Shown here: piece by piece, positions 15,958 to 25,251 of the stretch
Layout of the letters: each line of letters starts with the position of its first letter
Position numbering within the stretch: the stretch's first letter is position 1
DNA from: Sinorhizobium medicae
GTDB taxonomy: Bacteria; Pseudomonadota; Alphaproteobacteria; Rhizobiales; Rhizobiaceae
Reading direction: 5' to 3'
DNA: 64,000 nucleotides
NCBI RefSeq assembly: GCF_007827695.1
Contig: NZ_VITA01000020.1
Span: 1 to 64,000 of the forward strand
Program-made: the position numbers and the translations under genes
The notes under the pieces: generated by a model
Seen by the model: the letters and a program-made list of their open reading frames with translations, nothing else
What the model was told of the DNA's origin: nothing
The model's database searches: none

Positions 15958-16434
15958 CTACTTGGCGACAGCCACGTCGCCGTGCATTCCGGCGTCGTAG
16001 TGGCCGGGGATCAGGCACGCGACCTTGAATACGCCGTCGTTGGTGAACTTCCAGACGATCTCGCCGCTCTTGCCTGGTGCCAGGCGGATCGCGTTCGGGT
16101 CGTCATGCTCCATCTCCGGGAACTTCTCCATGACAGCTTTGTGCTCCATCACCTTGTCTTCGCGGTCTAGGACAAATTCGTGATCAAGCTCACCATCATT
16201 CTTGACAGTGAAGCGGATGGTTTGGCCCTTGCGAACTTTGAAGTTGTTCGGGGTGAAGACCATTTTACCGTCTGGCGTTTCTTTCATGCTGATGCGGATG
16301 GTCTGGGTGACCTTGGACTTCTCGCCCGGTTCCCCTACGGCCATCGGCTCGTCATGTCCGCCCGCATGGTTGCCAGATGCCAGTACCGGCGTTGCCAAAG
16401 CAGCGAGGAGAAGTCCAGTTATAAAGGTTTTCAT
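15958..16434 (-). CDS. Cupredoxin (plastocyanin-like copper protein)
   Basis: AAGGAAT precedes ATG 16434. The 158-aa product has a signal peptide (MKTFITGLLLAALATPVLA), a His-rich start (GNHAGGHDEP), and a cupredoxin fold with the type-1 copper ligands His (DGELDHEFVL), Cys and His (ACLIPGHYD) and Met (AGMHGD). It is predicted to be a periplasmic electron carrier or copper-binding protein. It is co-transcribed with the multicopper oxidase (25-nt gap), which could use it as a partner. Confidence 0.88.
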   Translation of the reverse strand: MKTFITGLLLAALATPVLASGNHAGGHDEPMAVGEPGEKSKVTQTIRISMKETPDGKMVFTPNNFKVRKGQTIRFTVKNDGELDHEFVLDREDKVMEHKAVMEKFPEMEHDDPNAIRLAPGKSGEIVWKFTNDGVFKVACLIPGHYDAGMHGDVAVAK

Positions 16435-16459
16435 CTTTTGATTCCTTAAATCGGCGTGA

Positions 16460-17818
16460 TCAGCCATGGTTTGAGTGTTTAGGTGAAAGCTGAGTTTTTG
16501 CGTCTTTGGCTTTAGGGGCGTCCGGTAGACTTCCAGTCCACTCCCATGCCTGCGTACCGGGAGGGTTTTCATACCAACCAGGGTCGCTGTAATCGCCCGC
16601 CGAGATACCCTCGCGGACCTTGACGACGGAGAACATGCCGCCCATTTCGATGGGGCCGTGCGGACCCCAGCCTGTCATCATCGGCACGGTGTTCTCCGGG
16701 ATTTCCATCGACATCTCGCCCATATCCGCCATACCGGCGGTACCCATGGGCATGTACTCAGGACGGAACTGTCTGATCTTCTTGGTCACTTCCTTCTTGT
16801 CGACGCCGATGAAGGTTGGGATTTCGTGGCCCATGGCGTTCATCGTATGGTGCGACTTATGGCAGTGGATCGCCCAGTCGCCGACATACTTTGCGTCGAA
16901 CTCGTATGCCCTCATCGCCCCGACTGGCAGGTCGATGCTGACCTCCGGCCACCGGGCTTCCGGTCGAACCCAGCCGCCGTCGGTGCAGGTGACCTCGAAG
17001 TCGTAGCCGTGCATGTGGATCGGGTGGTTGGTCATCGTCAGGTTGCCGACGCGTACACGAACCCTGTCATCCTTAGAGACCACCAGCGGATCGATTCCTG
17101 GAAACACGCGGCTGTTCCAGGTCCAGAGGTTGAAGTCAGTCATCTCCATCACTCTTGGCACATAGGTGCCTGGGTCAATGTCAAAGGCGCTGAGGAGGAA
17201 GACGAAGTCGCGGTCCACGGGCATGAACGTCGGGTCCTTCGGATGGACAACGAAGAAGCCCATCATGCCCATGGCCATTTGTACCATCTCGTCGGAGTGC
17301 GGGTGGTACATGAAGGTGCCGGACTTCACGAGGTCGAACTCGTAGACGAAGGTCTTTCCGACCGGAATATGCGGCTGCGACAGCCCGCCCACGCCGTCCA
17401 TGCCAGATGGCAGGATCATGCCATGCCAGTGGATGGTCGTATGCTCCGGAAGCTTATTGGTAACGAAGATGCGTACGCGGTCACCTTCAACTGCCTCGAT
17501 GGTCGGACCCGGAGACTGACCGTTATAACCCCAGAGATAGGCAGTCATGCCTTCTGCCATTTCTCGCTCTACCGGCTCGGCGACAAGATGAAATTCCTTG
17601 ACGCCGTTGTTCATCCGGAAAGGTGCGGTCCAGCCGTTCAATGTAACGACCGGGTTGTAGTCGGGACCGACTGAAGGCTTCAAAGGCTTCTGTGTTGTAG
17701 GGGACTCCATGACTGCCGCTTCCGGCAGGCCCATGTTGGAGGTCTGGCTCCATGTTTGGGAGGAGACGAGGGCAGCACTGGCTGCACCCGCTCCGAGTAA
17801 CTGTCGTCTGCTAAACAT
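16460..17818 (-). CDS. Multicopper oxidase (CopA-type), Tat-exported
   Basis: ATG 17818 is chosen: GAAAGGAAACACG precedes it and MFSRRQLLGAGAASAALVSS is a Tat signal. The 452-aa oxidase shows HWHGMILP (motif 1), MYHPHSD (motif 2), NHPIHMHGYDFEV (motif 3) and AIHCHKSHHTM (motif 4), completing the type 1 and trinuclear copper sites. A Met-rich stretch (MPMGTAGMADMGEMSM) resembles copper-handling segments of CueO/CopA. It is expected to oxidise Cu(I) in the periplasm. It lies between the TolC-like gene and the cupredoxin in one operon. Confidence 0.92.
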   Translation of the reverse strand: MFSRRQLLGAGAASAALVSSQTWSQTSNMGLPEAAVMESPTTQKPLKPSVGPDYNPVVTLNGWTAPFRMNNGVKEFHLVAEPVEREMAEGMTAYLWGYNGQSPGPTIEAVEGDRVRIFVTNKLPEHTTIHWHGMILPSGMDGVGGLSQPHIPVGKTFVYEFDLVKSGTFMYHPHSDEMVQMAMGMMGFFVVHPKDPTFMPVDRDFVFLLSAFDIDPGTYVPRVMEMTDFNLWTWNSRVFPGIDPLVVSKDDRVRVRVGNLTMTNHPIHMHGYDFEVTCTDGGWVRPEARWPEVSIDLPVGAMRAYEFDAKYVGDWAIHCHKSHHTMNAMGHEIPTFIGVDKKEVTKKIRQFRPEYMPMGTAGMADMGEMSMEIPENTVPMMTGWGPHGPIEMGGMFSVVKVREGISAGDYSDPGWYENPPGTQAWEWTGSLPDAPKAKDAKTQLSPKHSNHG

Positions 17819-17831
17819 CGTGTTTCCTTTC

Positions 17832-19286
17832 TTAGTCCGCATCAGCCGACGCGACTTCGGTCTCTTCTGCTTCTGAAGATTCGCTGCCGCCGTAGATGAC
17901 AGGGGCGAGGTTTGCTTCAGCCAGCCAGAAGTCGCGTTTTGCGTTGACGGCGAGGATGGTGGATTCAATCTTCTCTCGGGTGTCCGAGATCAGCTCAAAG
18001 GTGCTGGTGATCATGCCGTTGTAGCTGCGCATCGATTGCTCTTCGATTGCGTTGCGCAGCGGCAGGACGCTGTTGCGGTAATGGCGGGCAATGTCGTAGT
18101 TCGATTTGTACGACACGTAAGCGGAGCGGGCTTCAGAGCGGACGTTTACGGCTCGCTCCGCCAGCTGATTTGCCGCTCGCATGTAGGCAAGCTCGCCCTT
18201 GCGGAGCCGCGCCTGGCCAGAGTCGAAGATCGGGATTGTGAATTCGAGACCAGCTGTTCTGCTGATATCGGAGACGATCCGACCGTCTTCTCGTTCACGC
18301 TCTTTTTCCCAGGTGCCGACCAGCTCTATGTCGGTGACAATACGGGTGACATCCTCCAGCTTGTAGGACTGCGCCGTGGCCTGAAGTTCCAGGCGAGCCA
18401 CCTGGAGGTCCATCCGTTTGCGAATGGCTTCCGCCTCGATGTCGTCACGCTTGATCAGTGCCTTCGGCAGGTTCGGCAAGCGGTTTGGAATCTGGAAGTC
18501 GATGTCGGACCCTGAGAGACCCATCAACCGGACGAGTTCTTCTTTGGCCAGCTTTGCTTCAAGCCGTGCTTTTGCGGTCTCCCCCGTCAGCTCGGCATAA
18601 AAGACATGCTCGCGGGCCTGATCTGCTTTCGGTAAGGACCCAGCTTCACCAATTTTCTTGGCAAGGTCAGATGCGGCGTCTGCCGCCACCTTAGCCTGGT
18701 TAAGGTAACCGACATTTTCCCAGGCGGAGACAGCCGTGATCCAGGCACGGCGAGTTTCTGAAGCCAGAGAAATAGTTTCCAGAGCTGCCGTTAGCTGAGC
18801 TTGGCGGAAGCGAGTCTCCGCAAGTTTGATGTTCTTGTCATACGTCGCCAGTGCTAGAATGTTGGCGGCGATAGCTCCCTCGATAACGCGGTAGGCTTCG
18901 AGCCCCGGACTTCCGATGCCCGTTAAGCCAACCGAGAAAGTCGGGAAGACGGACAGCTGGGTTTGCCAGACGTCTGCGGCACTTTCACCAAGCTCAGAAT
19001 AAGCAGCCTGGAGGCCCTTATTGTTTAGTAACGCCACTTGTACGGCGGTCTCGACGTCGATGGTCTTTTTTGCCATCAGCGACTTCACGCGGGATCGCAC
19101 AGCCTCGGCTTGCTGTCGATTTTGCACCCAAACTGTCTGTTTCCCGGTCGCCTCGTTGGTTTTGAGCGATGCATTAGTGAAGCCAGCATCCTTGGCAGCA
19201 TATTCTGTCGTGACGCAGCCTGCTGCAATGAGCGGCAGAACGACGGCTGAGATGAGCTTGATGTGACGCATAGTCATCATGGTCAT
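17832..19286 (-). CDS. TolC-family outer-membrane efflux lipoprotein
   Basis: A 484-aa protein with a signal peptide and lipobox (PLIAAGC). Outer-membrane efflux-protein repeats follow: VETAVQVALLNNKGLQAAYSE and, in the second half, ELAYMRAANQLAERAVNVRSE. It would be the outer-membrane channel partner of an RND pump, probably the CusBA pair 7 kb away. The start overlaps the end of the small lipoprotein gene (ATGA), so translation is coupled. Several further in-frame Met codons follow within the first few residues, so the exact start is uncertain. Confidence 0.85.
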   Translation of the reverse strand: MTMMTMRHIKLISAVVLPLIAAGCVTTEYAAKDAGFTNASLKTNEATGKQTVWVQNRQQAEAVRSRVKSLMAKKTIDVETAVQVALLNNKGLQAAYSELGESAADVWQTQLSVFPTFSVGLTGIGSPGLEAYRVIEGAIAANILALATYDKNIKLAETRFRQAQLTAALETISLASETRRAWITAVSAWENVGYLNQAKVAADAASDLAKKIGEAGSLPKADQAREHVFYAELTGETAKARLEAKLAKEELVRLMGLSGSDIDFQIPNRLPNLPKALIKRDDIEAEAIRKRMDLQVARLELQATAQSYKLEDVTRIVTDIELVGTWEKEREREDGRIVSDISRTAGLEFTIPIFDSGQARLRKGELAYMRAANQLAERAVNVRSEARSAYVSYKSNYDIARHYRNSVLPLRNAIEEQSMRSYNGMITSTFELISDTREKIESTILAVNAKRDFWLAEANLAPVIYGGSESSEAEETEVASADAD

Positions 19287-19501
19287 CCCTTCTTCGGCGC
19301 TTGGGCGTCGTTAAGGCTGCGCCAAGGCTTCGGATCAACGGGCATACGATGGGTGTAGCCGCCAATAGGGCTTTGATACCGAACGGGCCTGACGTCGGAC
19401 ACGGTGTCAGGGGTGTCGGCCGAAGCTACGACTTCGGGCAATGTGGAAGCGCATCCGCTGACGACGAGCGGCACGGCAACCAACAGGAACAAACGTTTCA
19501 T
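19283..19501 (-). CDS. Small lipoprotein (72 aa)
   Basis: A 72-aa protein: MKRLFLLVAVPLVVSGCAS has a clear lipobox (VVSGC). A short polar tail (YQSPIGGYTHRMPVDPKPWRSLND) follows. It is the first gene of the minus-strand copper operon and overlaps the TolC-like gene by 4 nt. Likely an accessory to outer-membrane efflux; no family name. Confidence 0.75.
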   Translation of the reverse strand: MKRLFLLVAVPLVVSGCASTLPEVVASADTPDTVSDVRPVRYQSPIGGYTHRMPVDPKPWRSLNDAQAPKKG

Positions 19502-19589
19502 GGTGAAAATCCGAGAATAAGTTCGCGATTGTGCCGCCGCGCATGGTTGCGCAAAGGCACAGCAAGCCCCGCCGTGCGGGTGCTAGTTC

Positions 19590-19973
19590 TCAGATATTAG
19601 GTGGGCGATGAAGGCTCGGCGCTTCGCCGACAGTGTCCGTGTCGTCAATGAACTCGCGGATCGATATGACCGCTGGATGGGACATCAAGGAACCGGGGCA
19701 GGTGATTGCGGCCACGCCACAATAATCCTGACAGCAGGAGGATTTCGATTTTCCCGGCTTGCTGTGGTCGTGCTGGTCACCGTGATGACCTGTGTCACTT
19801 ACAGTGACATGATCATCTCCGTGGTGAGACGAATGTTCATCCAACTGCGAGACTTGAACAGAGGCATCGGGATGCATTGCGGCATTGACGGCAGAAAAGC
19901 TGTACCCGGCCAGTGACAGAACCATCACCAGTCTTACCAGCAGTGCCAATGCTCTAGATGTGATTCGAAACAT
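19590..19973 (-). CDS. Small exported His/Cys-rich protein
   Basis: From ATG 19973 (alternative starts 3 and 15 codons upstream) a 127-aa protein with a signal/anchor (RALALLVRLVMVLSLAGYSFSA). A His/Asp-rich segment (HSSHHGDDHVTV, HHGDQHDHS) and a CCQDYCG motif with a further Cys follow. This resembles metal-binding proteins of copper clusters, with the same overall architecture as the secreted Cys-rich proteins at 24443, 25705 and 54037. An 88-nt gap separates it from the operon downstream. Periplasmic copper binding is inferred. Confidence 0.65.
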   Translation of the reverse strand: MFRITSRALALLVRLVMVLSLAGYSFSAVNAAMHPDASVQVSQLDEHSSHHGDDHVTVSDTGHHGDQHDHSKPGKSKSSCCQDYCGVAAITCPGSLMSHPAVISIREFIDDTDTVGEAPSLHRPPNI

Positions 19974-20349
19974 CCCGCCCATGCCTAAGAGGATCGCCAG
20001 AGCCTTCAAGGTTGTCAATCGCTGCCATCTCTAACCATGTATTCGCGTCCTTTGTGTGGCATTGCCACAACGCTTTCTGGTTGTAAGGCGGCGGCCCGCT
20101 GCTCTGAGCACAGCGGGCTCGACTTGTTTCAATCGTTAAAGCCGGATCCGACCCATCTCGGAGCTTCGGCCAGAAGCCTTAGGTCCTTCGGAGCGGCAGG
20201 TTCTCTCATGCTCTGCCCAAGCAGTCGGTCCCACCATCAGGGAAAGGACCTTCACCAGGGCACCAGCGGCGGTTTTGAACCGTGTTGTCACCATTTCAGT
20301 AAGTCTCCTCTGGGCTGCGGGTTCAGGTGCTCTCGCGCGAGCCGCAAGA
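19974..20349. other. Intergenic region with two palindromes
   Basis: 376 bases without a supportable gene. It contains TGTGGC-ATT-GCCACA (20055-20069), which could be an operator upstream of the His/Cys-rich gene. It also has an 8-bp hairpin GCCCGCTG/CAGCGGGC (20094-20118), terminator-like. ORFs here look like shadows. Confidence 0.45.
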
Positions 20350-20619
20350 TCAGCGATTGGTGCGCGACTTGCGGAGTTCTTCGGCGGGATCGAAAACGGA
20401 CACTGTGCCGTATTTGGTGTTGGTCCGCTTGACCAAACCATTGCCGAGAACTTCGAATGTAACTGCGTCCGACTTCGCGTTTGCCGTGTCGCCCGGGTTC
20501 CCATGACCCTGGACAATCTTGTCGACGTCAGATGCGCGTGGGCTGATCGGACCGTTTGCTGATGCGTTGGAGGTGGCAGCAGCAAGTGCTATGAAAGCGA
20601 TGGCGAGCTGAAACTTCAT
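20350..20619 (-). CDS. Small exported hypothetical protein (89 aa)
   Basis: MKFQLAIAFIALAAATSNASA is a signal peptide. The 67-residue mature part (DKIVQGHGNPGDTANAKSDAV, then VKRTNTKYGTVSVFDPAEELR) is polar, without Cys. It is divergent from cusR and the two start codons flank a palindrome at 20699, so it is likely copper-regulated by the adjacent two-component system. Function unknown. Confidence 0.7.
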   Translation of the reverse strand: MKFQLAIAFIALAAATSNASANGPISPRASDVDKIVQGHGNPGDTANAKSDAVTFEVLGNGLVKRTNTKYGTVSVFDPAEELRKSRTNR

Positions 20620-20698
20620 GATCTTTTCCTCTGTGTACGCTGCGGAGGTGCAGCATGAGGAAGTTAGATTGCGGGATTGTCAGCTACCTTTCCGGCAC

Positions 20699-20714
20699 TT
20701 TACATCTTTGTAAA
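20699..20714. promoter_or_regulatory. Candidate CusR-like operator
   Basis: TTTACA-TCTT-TGTAAA, a perfect 6-bp inverted repeat in an AT-rich patch midway between the divergent exported protein gene (starts 20619) and cusR (starts 20792). E. coli CusR binds a related Cu-box (palindrome around TGACAAnnTTGTCA), so this is the best candidate site for self-regulation. Inference from position and symmetry. Confidence 0.5.
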
Positions 20715-20791
20715 CTTGCAAAAGCGCCGTCGCCGCAACAAAGCCGGAATTAGTGCCTTCGGGTGCCGTGAAGAAATCATCTGGATACGAC

Positions 20792-21469
20792 ATGAAAATC
20801 CTTCTCATTGAAGACGACGAGAAGACCGGGACATACATCGCGAAGGGAATGACGTCAGCGGGCTATGTCGTAGACTGGCTTCGTGACGGCAGAGACGGCC
20901 TCAACGCAGGTTTCGACGCTTCTTATGATGTAATGGTTGTCGACCGAATGATTCCGGGGCTCGACGGGTTGACGATGGTCAAGAGCCTTCGCGCGGCTTC
21001 GATCCGTACGCCTGTGCTTTTCCTTACAGCGATGAGCGGCGTTGATGATCGTGTCGAGGGCCTGGAGGCCGGGGGTGATGACTATCTGGTCAAGCCATTC
21101 GCTTTCTCGGAGCTGATAGCTAGGGTCAATGCGCTCGTCAGGCGACCGCCTATATCTACAGAAAAGACCAAGCTCAGGGTGGGCGATCTTGAGATTGACT
21201 TGGTCAAGCGCACTGCGGACCGAGCTGGCACTCCGCTCGATCTGCTACCGCGCGAGTTTGCTCTACTGGAGCTTCTCATGCGTAACGAGGGCAGGGTGCT
21301 GACCAAGACAATGCTGCTGGAGAAAATCTGGAACTTCAACTTCGACCCGCAAAGCTCAGTGGTAGAAACCCATGTCAGCAGGTTGCGGGCCAAGATCGAC
21401 AGACCTTTCGATTTCCCGTTGCTACATACCGTCCGCAATACCGGTTATTCTCTCCATGCGCGGCGGTAG
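20792..21469 (+). CDS. cusR: Copper-type response regulator (OmpR/PhoB family)
   Basis: A 225-aa regulator. The receiver domain has the acidic pocket (EDDE), phospho-acceptor D51 (VVDRMIPGLDG) and the switch lysine in YLVKPFAF. A winged-helix DNA-binding domain of the OmpR type follows (LLPREFALLELLM, then VETHVSRLRAKID). It belongs to the CusR/CopR group by sequence pattern and setting. ATG 20792 (MKILLIEDD) is the natural start. It overlaps the sensor gene by 14 nt. Confidence 0.88.
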   Translation: MKILLIEDDEKTGTYIAKGMTSAGYVVDWLRDGRDGLNAGFDASYDVMVVDRMIPGLDGLTMVKSLRAASIRTPVLFLTAMSGVDDRVEGLEAGGDDYLVKPFAFSELIARVNALVRRPPISTEKTKLRVGDLEIDLVKRTADRAGTPLDLLPREFALLELLMRNEGRVLTKTMLLEKIWNFNFDPQSSVVETHVSRLRAKIDRPFDFPLLHTVRNTGYSLHARR

Positions 21470-22811
21470 TTTCTTCAAAAGCACGGCCGTCAGGCTCGCC
21501 ATCATCTACAGTTCGCTGTTCGTCCTGGCTTACCTTGGGGCGAACGTCATTGCCTACCAGATGGTGCTTGGCTATCTCGACGACCGTCTCGTGGCCGCCG
21601 TCATGGAGCGCTACCGCGAGATCGAGTCGGCGTTTTCAACCCGTGGCGTTTCGGGTGCGATCGACATGATCAACAGCCACGGCCCGGCAATCAGGGGCCA
21701 GGAAACGATCTATACGCTCCAAAATGGGAGGGGGAAGGTTGTGGCGGGCAATGCTGCTCTCACAAACGTCCCAAACGGCTTCTCCTACCTTCCGCCAGAC
21801 AGCCAGCACGAGGGAGTGACGGGATACAAGCTCTACAAGGGTCAACTCGGCGAGAGCGATCTGATTGTCGGAACGAGCGAGGGCGACACGGAACAGTTGG
21901 CCAGGATCGTGCTCCTCAGCTTTGGATGGACGACTGCCATTGTGTTTGCCGTTGGCCTGCTTGGGGCGGCAGTGCTCAGGTATCGTGCGCGCAACCGGAT
22001 ATTCGCCCTGACGCAAACCGCCCAGGCGATTGGCCATGGCGAGTTGTCCCGGCGACTGCCTGTATCGTCACGTATGGACGAGATCGATGTGCTGTCCGTT
22101 GAAGTGAATGTCGCCCTCGGCAGGCTGGAAGCCAGTGTCACCGCACTGAAGCAGGTGACCACGGACATCGCTCATGATCTCAAGACTCCGATCGGGCGGG
22201 TCTTCCTCGCGCTCGACGATGCCTTGAACCAGGAAGACGCCGAGGAAGTGAAAACTGCCGTTGCGGCGGCGCTTCAGGAGCTGTCAACGCTTGCTGGCAC
22301 CTTCGATGCGCTTCTGCGCATCGCCCAGATCGAGTCCAGAAGCAGGAGGGCGAAGTTTGTAGAGGTCAACCTAGCCGATCTCGTCCGTGACATCCAAGAG
22401 ACGTACGAGGTCATCGCATCGGAAGAGGGGAATATCTTTAGCACCAAAACACCTGAAGAAGCGTGCTGGATTCGAGGCGACCCCGACTTGATCAGGCAGA
22501 TGCTGACGAACCTGCTTGCCAATGCAATGCGTCACACGCCTGACGGAAGCCATATTCTCCTGGAGGTGGAGCGACATGAGCAGGGTGCTGCCCTCTGCGT
22601 CAGCGACAACGGCCCGGGCATTCCAGAGGCGGAGCGCCTCAGGGTGCTCGAACGTTTTTACCGCCTCGAGAAGAGCAGGACAACCGAGGGATCAGGTCTC
22701 GGCCTGAGCATGGTGAAGGCGATCTGCGAACTGCATGATGCCAGGATCGAGCTCTCGGACAACGCCCCCGGCCTGAGAGTGCGGATCATCTTCCCCGCTC
22801 CTGCGGCCTAA
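21456..22811 (+). CDS. cusS: Copper-type sensor histidine kinase
   Basis: A 451-aa kinase. Transmembrane helix 1 (residues about 10-32), a periplasmic sensing domain of about 110 residues, helix 2 (about 155-180, WTTAIVFAVGLLGAAVL), a HAMP domain, the dimerisation box with H240 (DIAHDLKTP), and the ATP-binding N box (LLANAMRHTPDG) and G boxes (DNGPGIPEAER, GSGLGLSM). It would phosphorylate the adjacent regulator in response to periplasmic Cu(I). The overlap with cusR shows one operon. Gene name by family and context. Confidence 0.88.
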   Translation: MRGGSFFKSTAVRLAIIYSSLFVLAYLGANVIAYQMVLGYLDDRLVAAVMERYREIESAFSTRGVSGAIDMINSHGPAIRGQETIYTLQNGRGKVVAGNAALTNVPNGFSYLPPDSQHEGVTGYKLYKGQLGESDLIVGTSEGDTEQLARIVLLSFGWTTAIVFAVGLLGAAVLRYRARNRIFALTQTAQAIGHGELSRRLPVSSRMDEIDVLSVEVNVALGRLEASVTALKQVTTDIAHDLKTPIGRVFLALDDALNQEDAEEVKTAVAAALQELSTLAGTFDALLRIAQIESRSRRAKFVEVNLADLVRDIQETYEVIASEEGNIFSTKTPEEACWIRGDPDLIRQMLTNLLANAMRHTPDGSHILLEVERHEQGAALCVSDNGPGIPEAERLRVLERFYRLEKSRTTEGSGLGLSMVKAICELHDARIELSDNAPGLRVRIIFPAPAA

Positions 22812-22832
22812 ATCAGCTAGCGGCCCGCCGCT

Positions 22833-24179
22833 TCACAGAGCGTCGCCGAAGCGACCGAAATCGAACGAGGCCGCCGCCGCGACGGGCCTCGAGTCCTTCT
22901 GCGCCGGATACCCGGTCGTGTAGCTTGCGCTGAAGGACGTCTTCGCAACGGGGTTCATTTCAGGAGGCGCGGCGAGCGCGGCCGCAAGCTCCCCGCGCGG
23001 CAGCGCTGCCGATGCCGCCGACGCCTGTACGATCTCTGCAGAGCGCGAGGTCGACGCCGTAATCACCTTGTCGGCCTGGGCGGGGCGGGAGGCGAAGACC
23101 GGAACCGGGATCCTGTAGCCGGCAAGATCCTCGAATCCGGCCGGCTCCTCGACCTTGCCTGCCGCGGCCGTGGTCACGGCGGCGAAGACCTCGTGCTCGG
23201 TCGGCGTCGTCGGACGCAGCGCGGTCAGGAGCGTTGTGGCTTCAGGACGCCTGGCCGGAACCGGAGCGGTGAACTTCTCGGCCGGCTCCGCGGATGCGAC
23301 CGCGACGGCCTCCGCGGCCTTGGCGGGCTGCGGCGTGCGCTTGGCGGTCGTCGCCACGGTGGTTTCCGCGACGTCGTCCTCTTCCTCGGAATCGTTTCCT
23401 CCGAACAGGGCGGCAAGGAAGCCGCCCTTGCGCTTGGCCCCGCCGAAGCTGGCGATCTCGACCGCCGGGCCGGCGCCCTTGCGCTTGTATTCGGCGACCG
23501 CGGTCTCGTATCCGGGGAGCGGCTTGCCGTCGCTCGGGATGTGAAGGGTCTTGCCGTTCGGGAAGAGCTGGACGAGCTCCTGGCGGCTCATCCGCGGCCA
23601 CGCCCGGACGCCGCCCACGTCCACGTGGACGAAGGGTGAGCCGGAGGTCGGGTAGTAGCCGACGCCGCCGCCCTGTTCCTGCATCGCCAGCGCACGAAGC
23701 GTCGCGAGCTTCACGCCGGGGATGAAGAAGTCCATCGCCTTGCCCTGGGTGTGCTGGCTTTCCTTGGCCACGCCGGCCGAACGCGTGCGCAGCATCGCGT
23801 TCGTGTTCGGGGAGCGGTAGCCGGAGACGACGTTGATGTAGTCGGTCGCGCCGCTGCGCCTGTAGACGTCCCAGACGATGTCGAAGAGACGGGGATCCAT
23901 CTTGATGCTCTTGTCCGCGCGCCAGTCGCGCAGGAACTGGTTGAGCTGGCTCAGGCCCGCCTGGTCAAAGACGCCGTTCCTCTTGTATGTGATAACGGCC
24001 CGCTCGCCCGTGTGTCCGGAGTAGAGCTTCAGCGTCCGTTCCTCGGCGGCGGCGACGCCCGCCGATCCTAGAAGCGTCAGAAGACAGCCGGCCAGCAGAC
24101 CGGAGGCAAGACGAGAGTCCGTACAAGGGATCATCCAGGACGCCACGCGCCTCAGTTCCTTCTTCAGATCGATTTTCAA
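22833..24179 (-). CDS. DUF882/YcbK-type murein peptidase (M15-like)
   Basis: A 448-aa protein that starts at a TTG (24179) behind AGGAACC; ATG 16 codons in is an alternative. After a signal/anchor (LASGLLAGCLLTLLGSAGVA), the catalytic domain has YINVVSGYRSPNTN, SQHTQGKAMDFF (His/Asp zinc ligands) and FVHVDVG (final His) and ends at about residue 215. The C-terminal half is low-complexity Ala/Pro-rich, and longer than in enterobacterial YcbK. Expected to cleave or remodel peptidoglycan peptides. It is convergent with cusS. Confidence 0.82.
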   Translation of the reverse strand: MKIDLKKELRRVASWMIPCTDSRLASGLLAGCLLTLLGSAGVAAAEERTLKLYSGHTGERAVITYKRNGVFDQAGLSQLNQFLRDWRADKSIKMDPRLFDIVWDVYRRSGATDYINVVSGYRSPNTNAMLRTRSAGVAKESQHTQGKAMDFFIPGVKLATLRALAMQEQGGGVGYYPTSGSPFVHVDVGGVRAWPRMSRQELVQLFPNGKTLHIPSDGKPLPGYETAVAEYKRKGAGPAVEIASFGGAKRKGGFLAALFGGNDSEEEDDVAETTVATTAKRTPQPAKAAEAVAVASAEPAEKFTAPVPARRPEATTLLTALRPTTPTEHEVFAAVTTAAAGKVEEPAGFEDLAGYRIPVPVFASRPAQADKVITASTSRSAEIVQASAASAALPRGELAAALAAPPEMNPVAKTSFSASYTTGYPAQKDSRPVAAAASFDFGRFGDAL

Positions 24180-24442
24180 GAGCTGGTTCCTGTCTCCGCC
24201 GCCGCAGCGGGTTCATCCGATTCCGATGTGGCGGGAGAATGTCATAAATGTCACAGTTGTCGATTATTATTTGTCATATTCAAGAAATAGTTAATTTAGA
24301 GAGACGAATCGACCTCACATCCGTCCAGTGGAAAAGAGTTTCCTGCAGAGATCGTTGACGGAAGAATGGCGCTGCGCAGGCGCGCCTTCTTGGAACTTTA
24401 TCCCCTTAGCGGTGTTTCCGGAGCAGTTTTCGGGAGCGCCTG

Positions 24443-24769
24443 ATGATTTTCAAGATTGGCCCCAGGTCGGTTTTCTGCGCCTTTGCCGTGGCGGTGGTGG
24501 TGCTGAACCTGTTCGCCATAAGTCCTGCACGCGCATCATCCGAAACGTGCCATGTGACGCACGCCGCAAACGCCGTCGGCCAGCATCGAGGCGCCGAGGT
24601 CCCGCAGGGCTGCTGCGACGCCACGCACTGCTGTCCCATGCTGCCGTGCCTGCCAGCGCCCGACGTCCCTGTCGCCATCCGTCACCAGCATCATCCCGTG
24701 CTCAAGGTCGAGCAGCCTCTGCTCCTCGTGACTTCGATCGATCCGCCTCCACGATCCGCAGTTTCGTGA
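24443..24769 (+). CDS. Small exported Cys/His-rich protein
   Basis: GGGAGCG precedes ATG 24443. The 108-aa product has a signal peptide (VFCAFAVAVVVLNLFAISPARA) and then a Cys cluster (GCCDATHCCPMLPC) followed by histidines (AIRHQHHPV). The architecture matches DUF2946-like small secreted proteins found next to copper exporters. It is followed by DUF305 and copper storage genes in the same direction. Periplasmic Cu(I) binding is inferred. Confidence 0.65.
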   Translation: MIFKIGPRSVFCAFAVAVVVLNLFAISPARASSETCHVTHAANAVGQHRGAEVPQGCCDATHCCPMLPCLPAPDVPVAIRHQHHPVLKVEQPLLLVTSIDPPPRSAVS

Positions 24770-24816
24770 ACCGCCGAAGACCTACCAAAGACAACCTCAC
24801 GAAACAGGAGTTCAAG

Positions 24817-25251
24817 ATGAACAACGTATTGAAGACCGTACTCGCCGCCTCGCTGCTCTCCGCAGGGACCTTCGCGATCGCCGCTCCGGCGTCCGCCCAG
24901 TCGGCGATGGCCTATCCCGACAAGTGCAAGTCCGACATGTCCTCGGGCGGCGACATGGCCATGCAAGGTCACAACATGCAGATGGCTGACATGACCGACT
25001 ACCAGAAGGAGTCGATGGACGGCATGAAGGCCATGAACATGAACATGATGCAGGGGATGATGAAGAAGGATCCGGACGTGTCCTTCGCCTGCGGAATGAT
25101 CGCCCACCACATGGGAGCGATCAGCATGGCCCAGGTCGAGCTGAAATATGGCGACAACGCCGAGACGAAGGCCAAGGCGCAGAAGATCATCGATGACCAG
25201 ACCAAGGAGATCAAGGAACTGACCGCCTGGGTCGAGAAGGAGGCGAAGTGA
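24817..25251 (+). CDS. DUF305 copper-resistance protein
   Basis: ATG 24817 follows AACAGGAG. The 144-aa product has a signal peptide (VLAASLLSAGTFAIAAPASA), a Met/Asp-rich linker (MQGHNMQMADMTDY, MKAMNMNMMQGMMKK) and a DUF305 core (FACGMIAHHMGAISMAQVELKYGD, then ITKE-type helix). The Met/His pattern is that of a periplasmic copper binder. It shares its last 4 nt with the storage-protein gene (ATGA). Confidence 0.88.
   Translation: MNNVLKTVLAASLLSAGTFAIAAPASAQSAMAYPDKCKSDMSSGGDMAMQGHNMQMADMTDYQKESMDGMKAMNMNMMQGMMKKDPDVSFACGMIAHHMGAISMAQVELKYGDNAETKAKAQKIIDDQTKEIKELTAWVEKEAK

Noticed and set aside
16658..17674. 338-codon plus-strand frame opposite the multicopper oxidase
   Set aside because: His/Val/Arg-rich antisense shadow of the oxidase.
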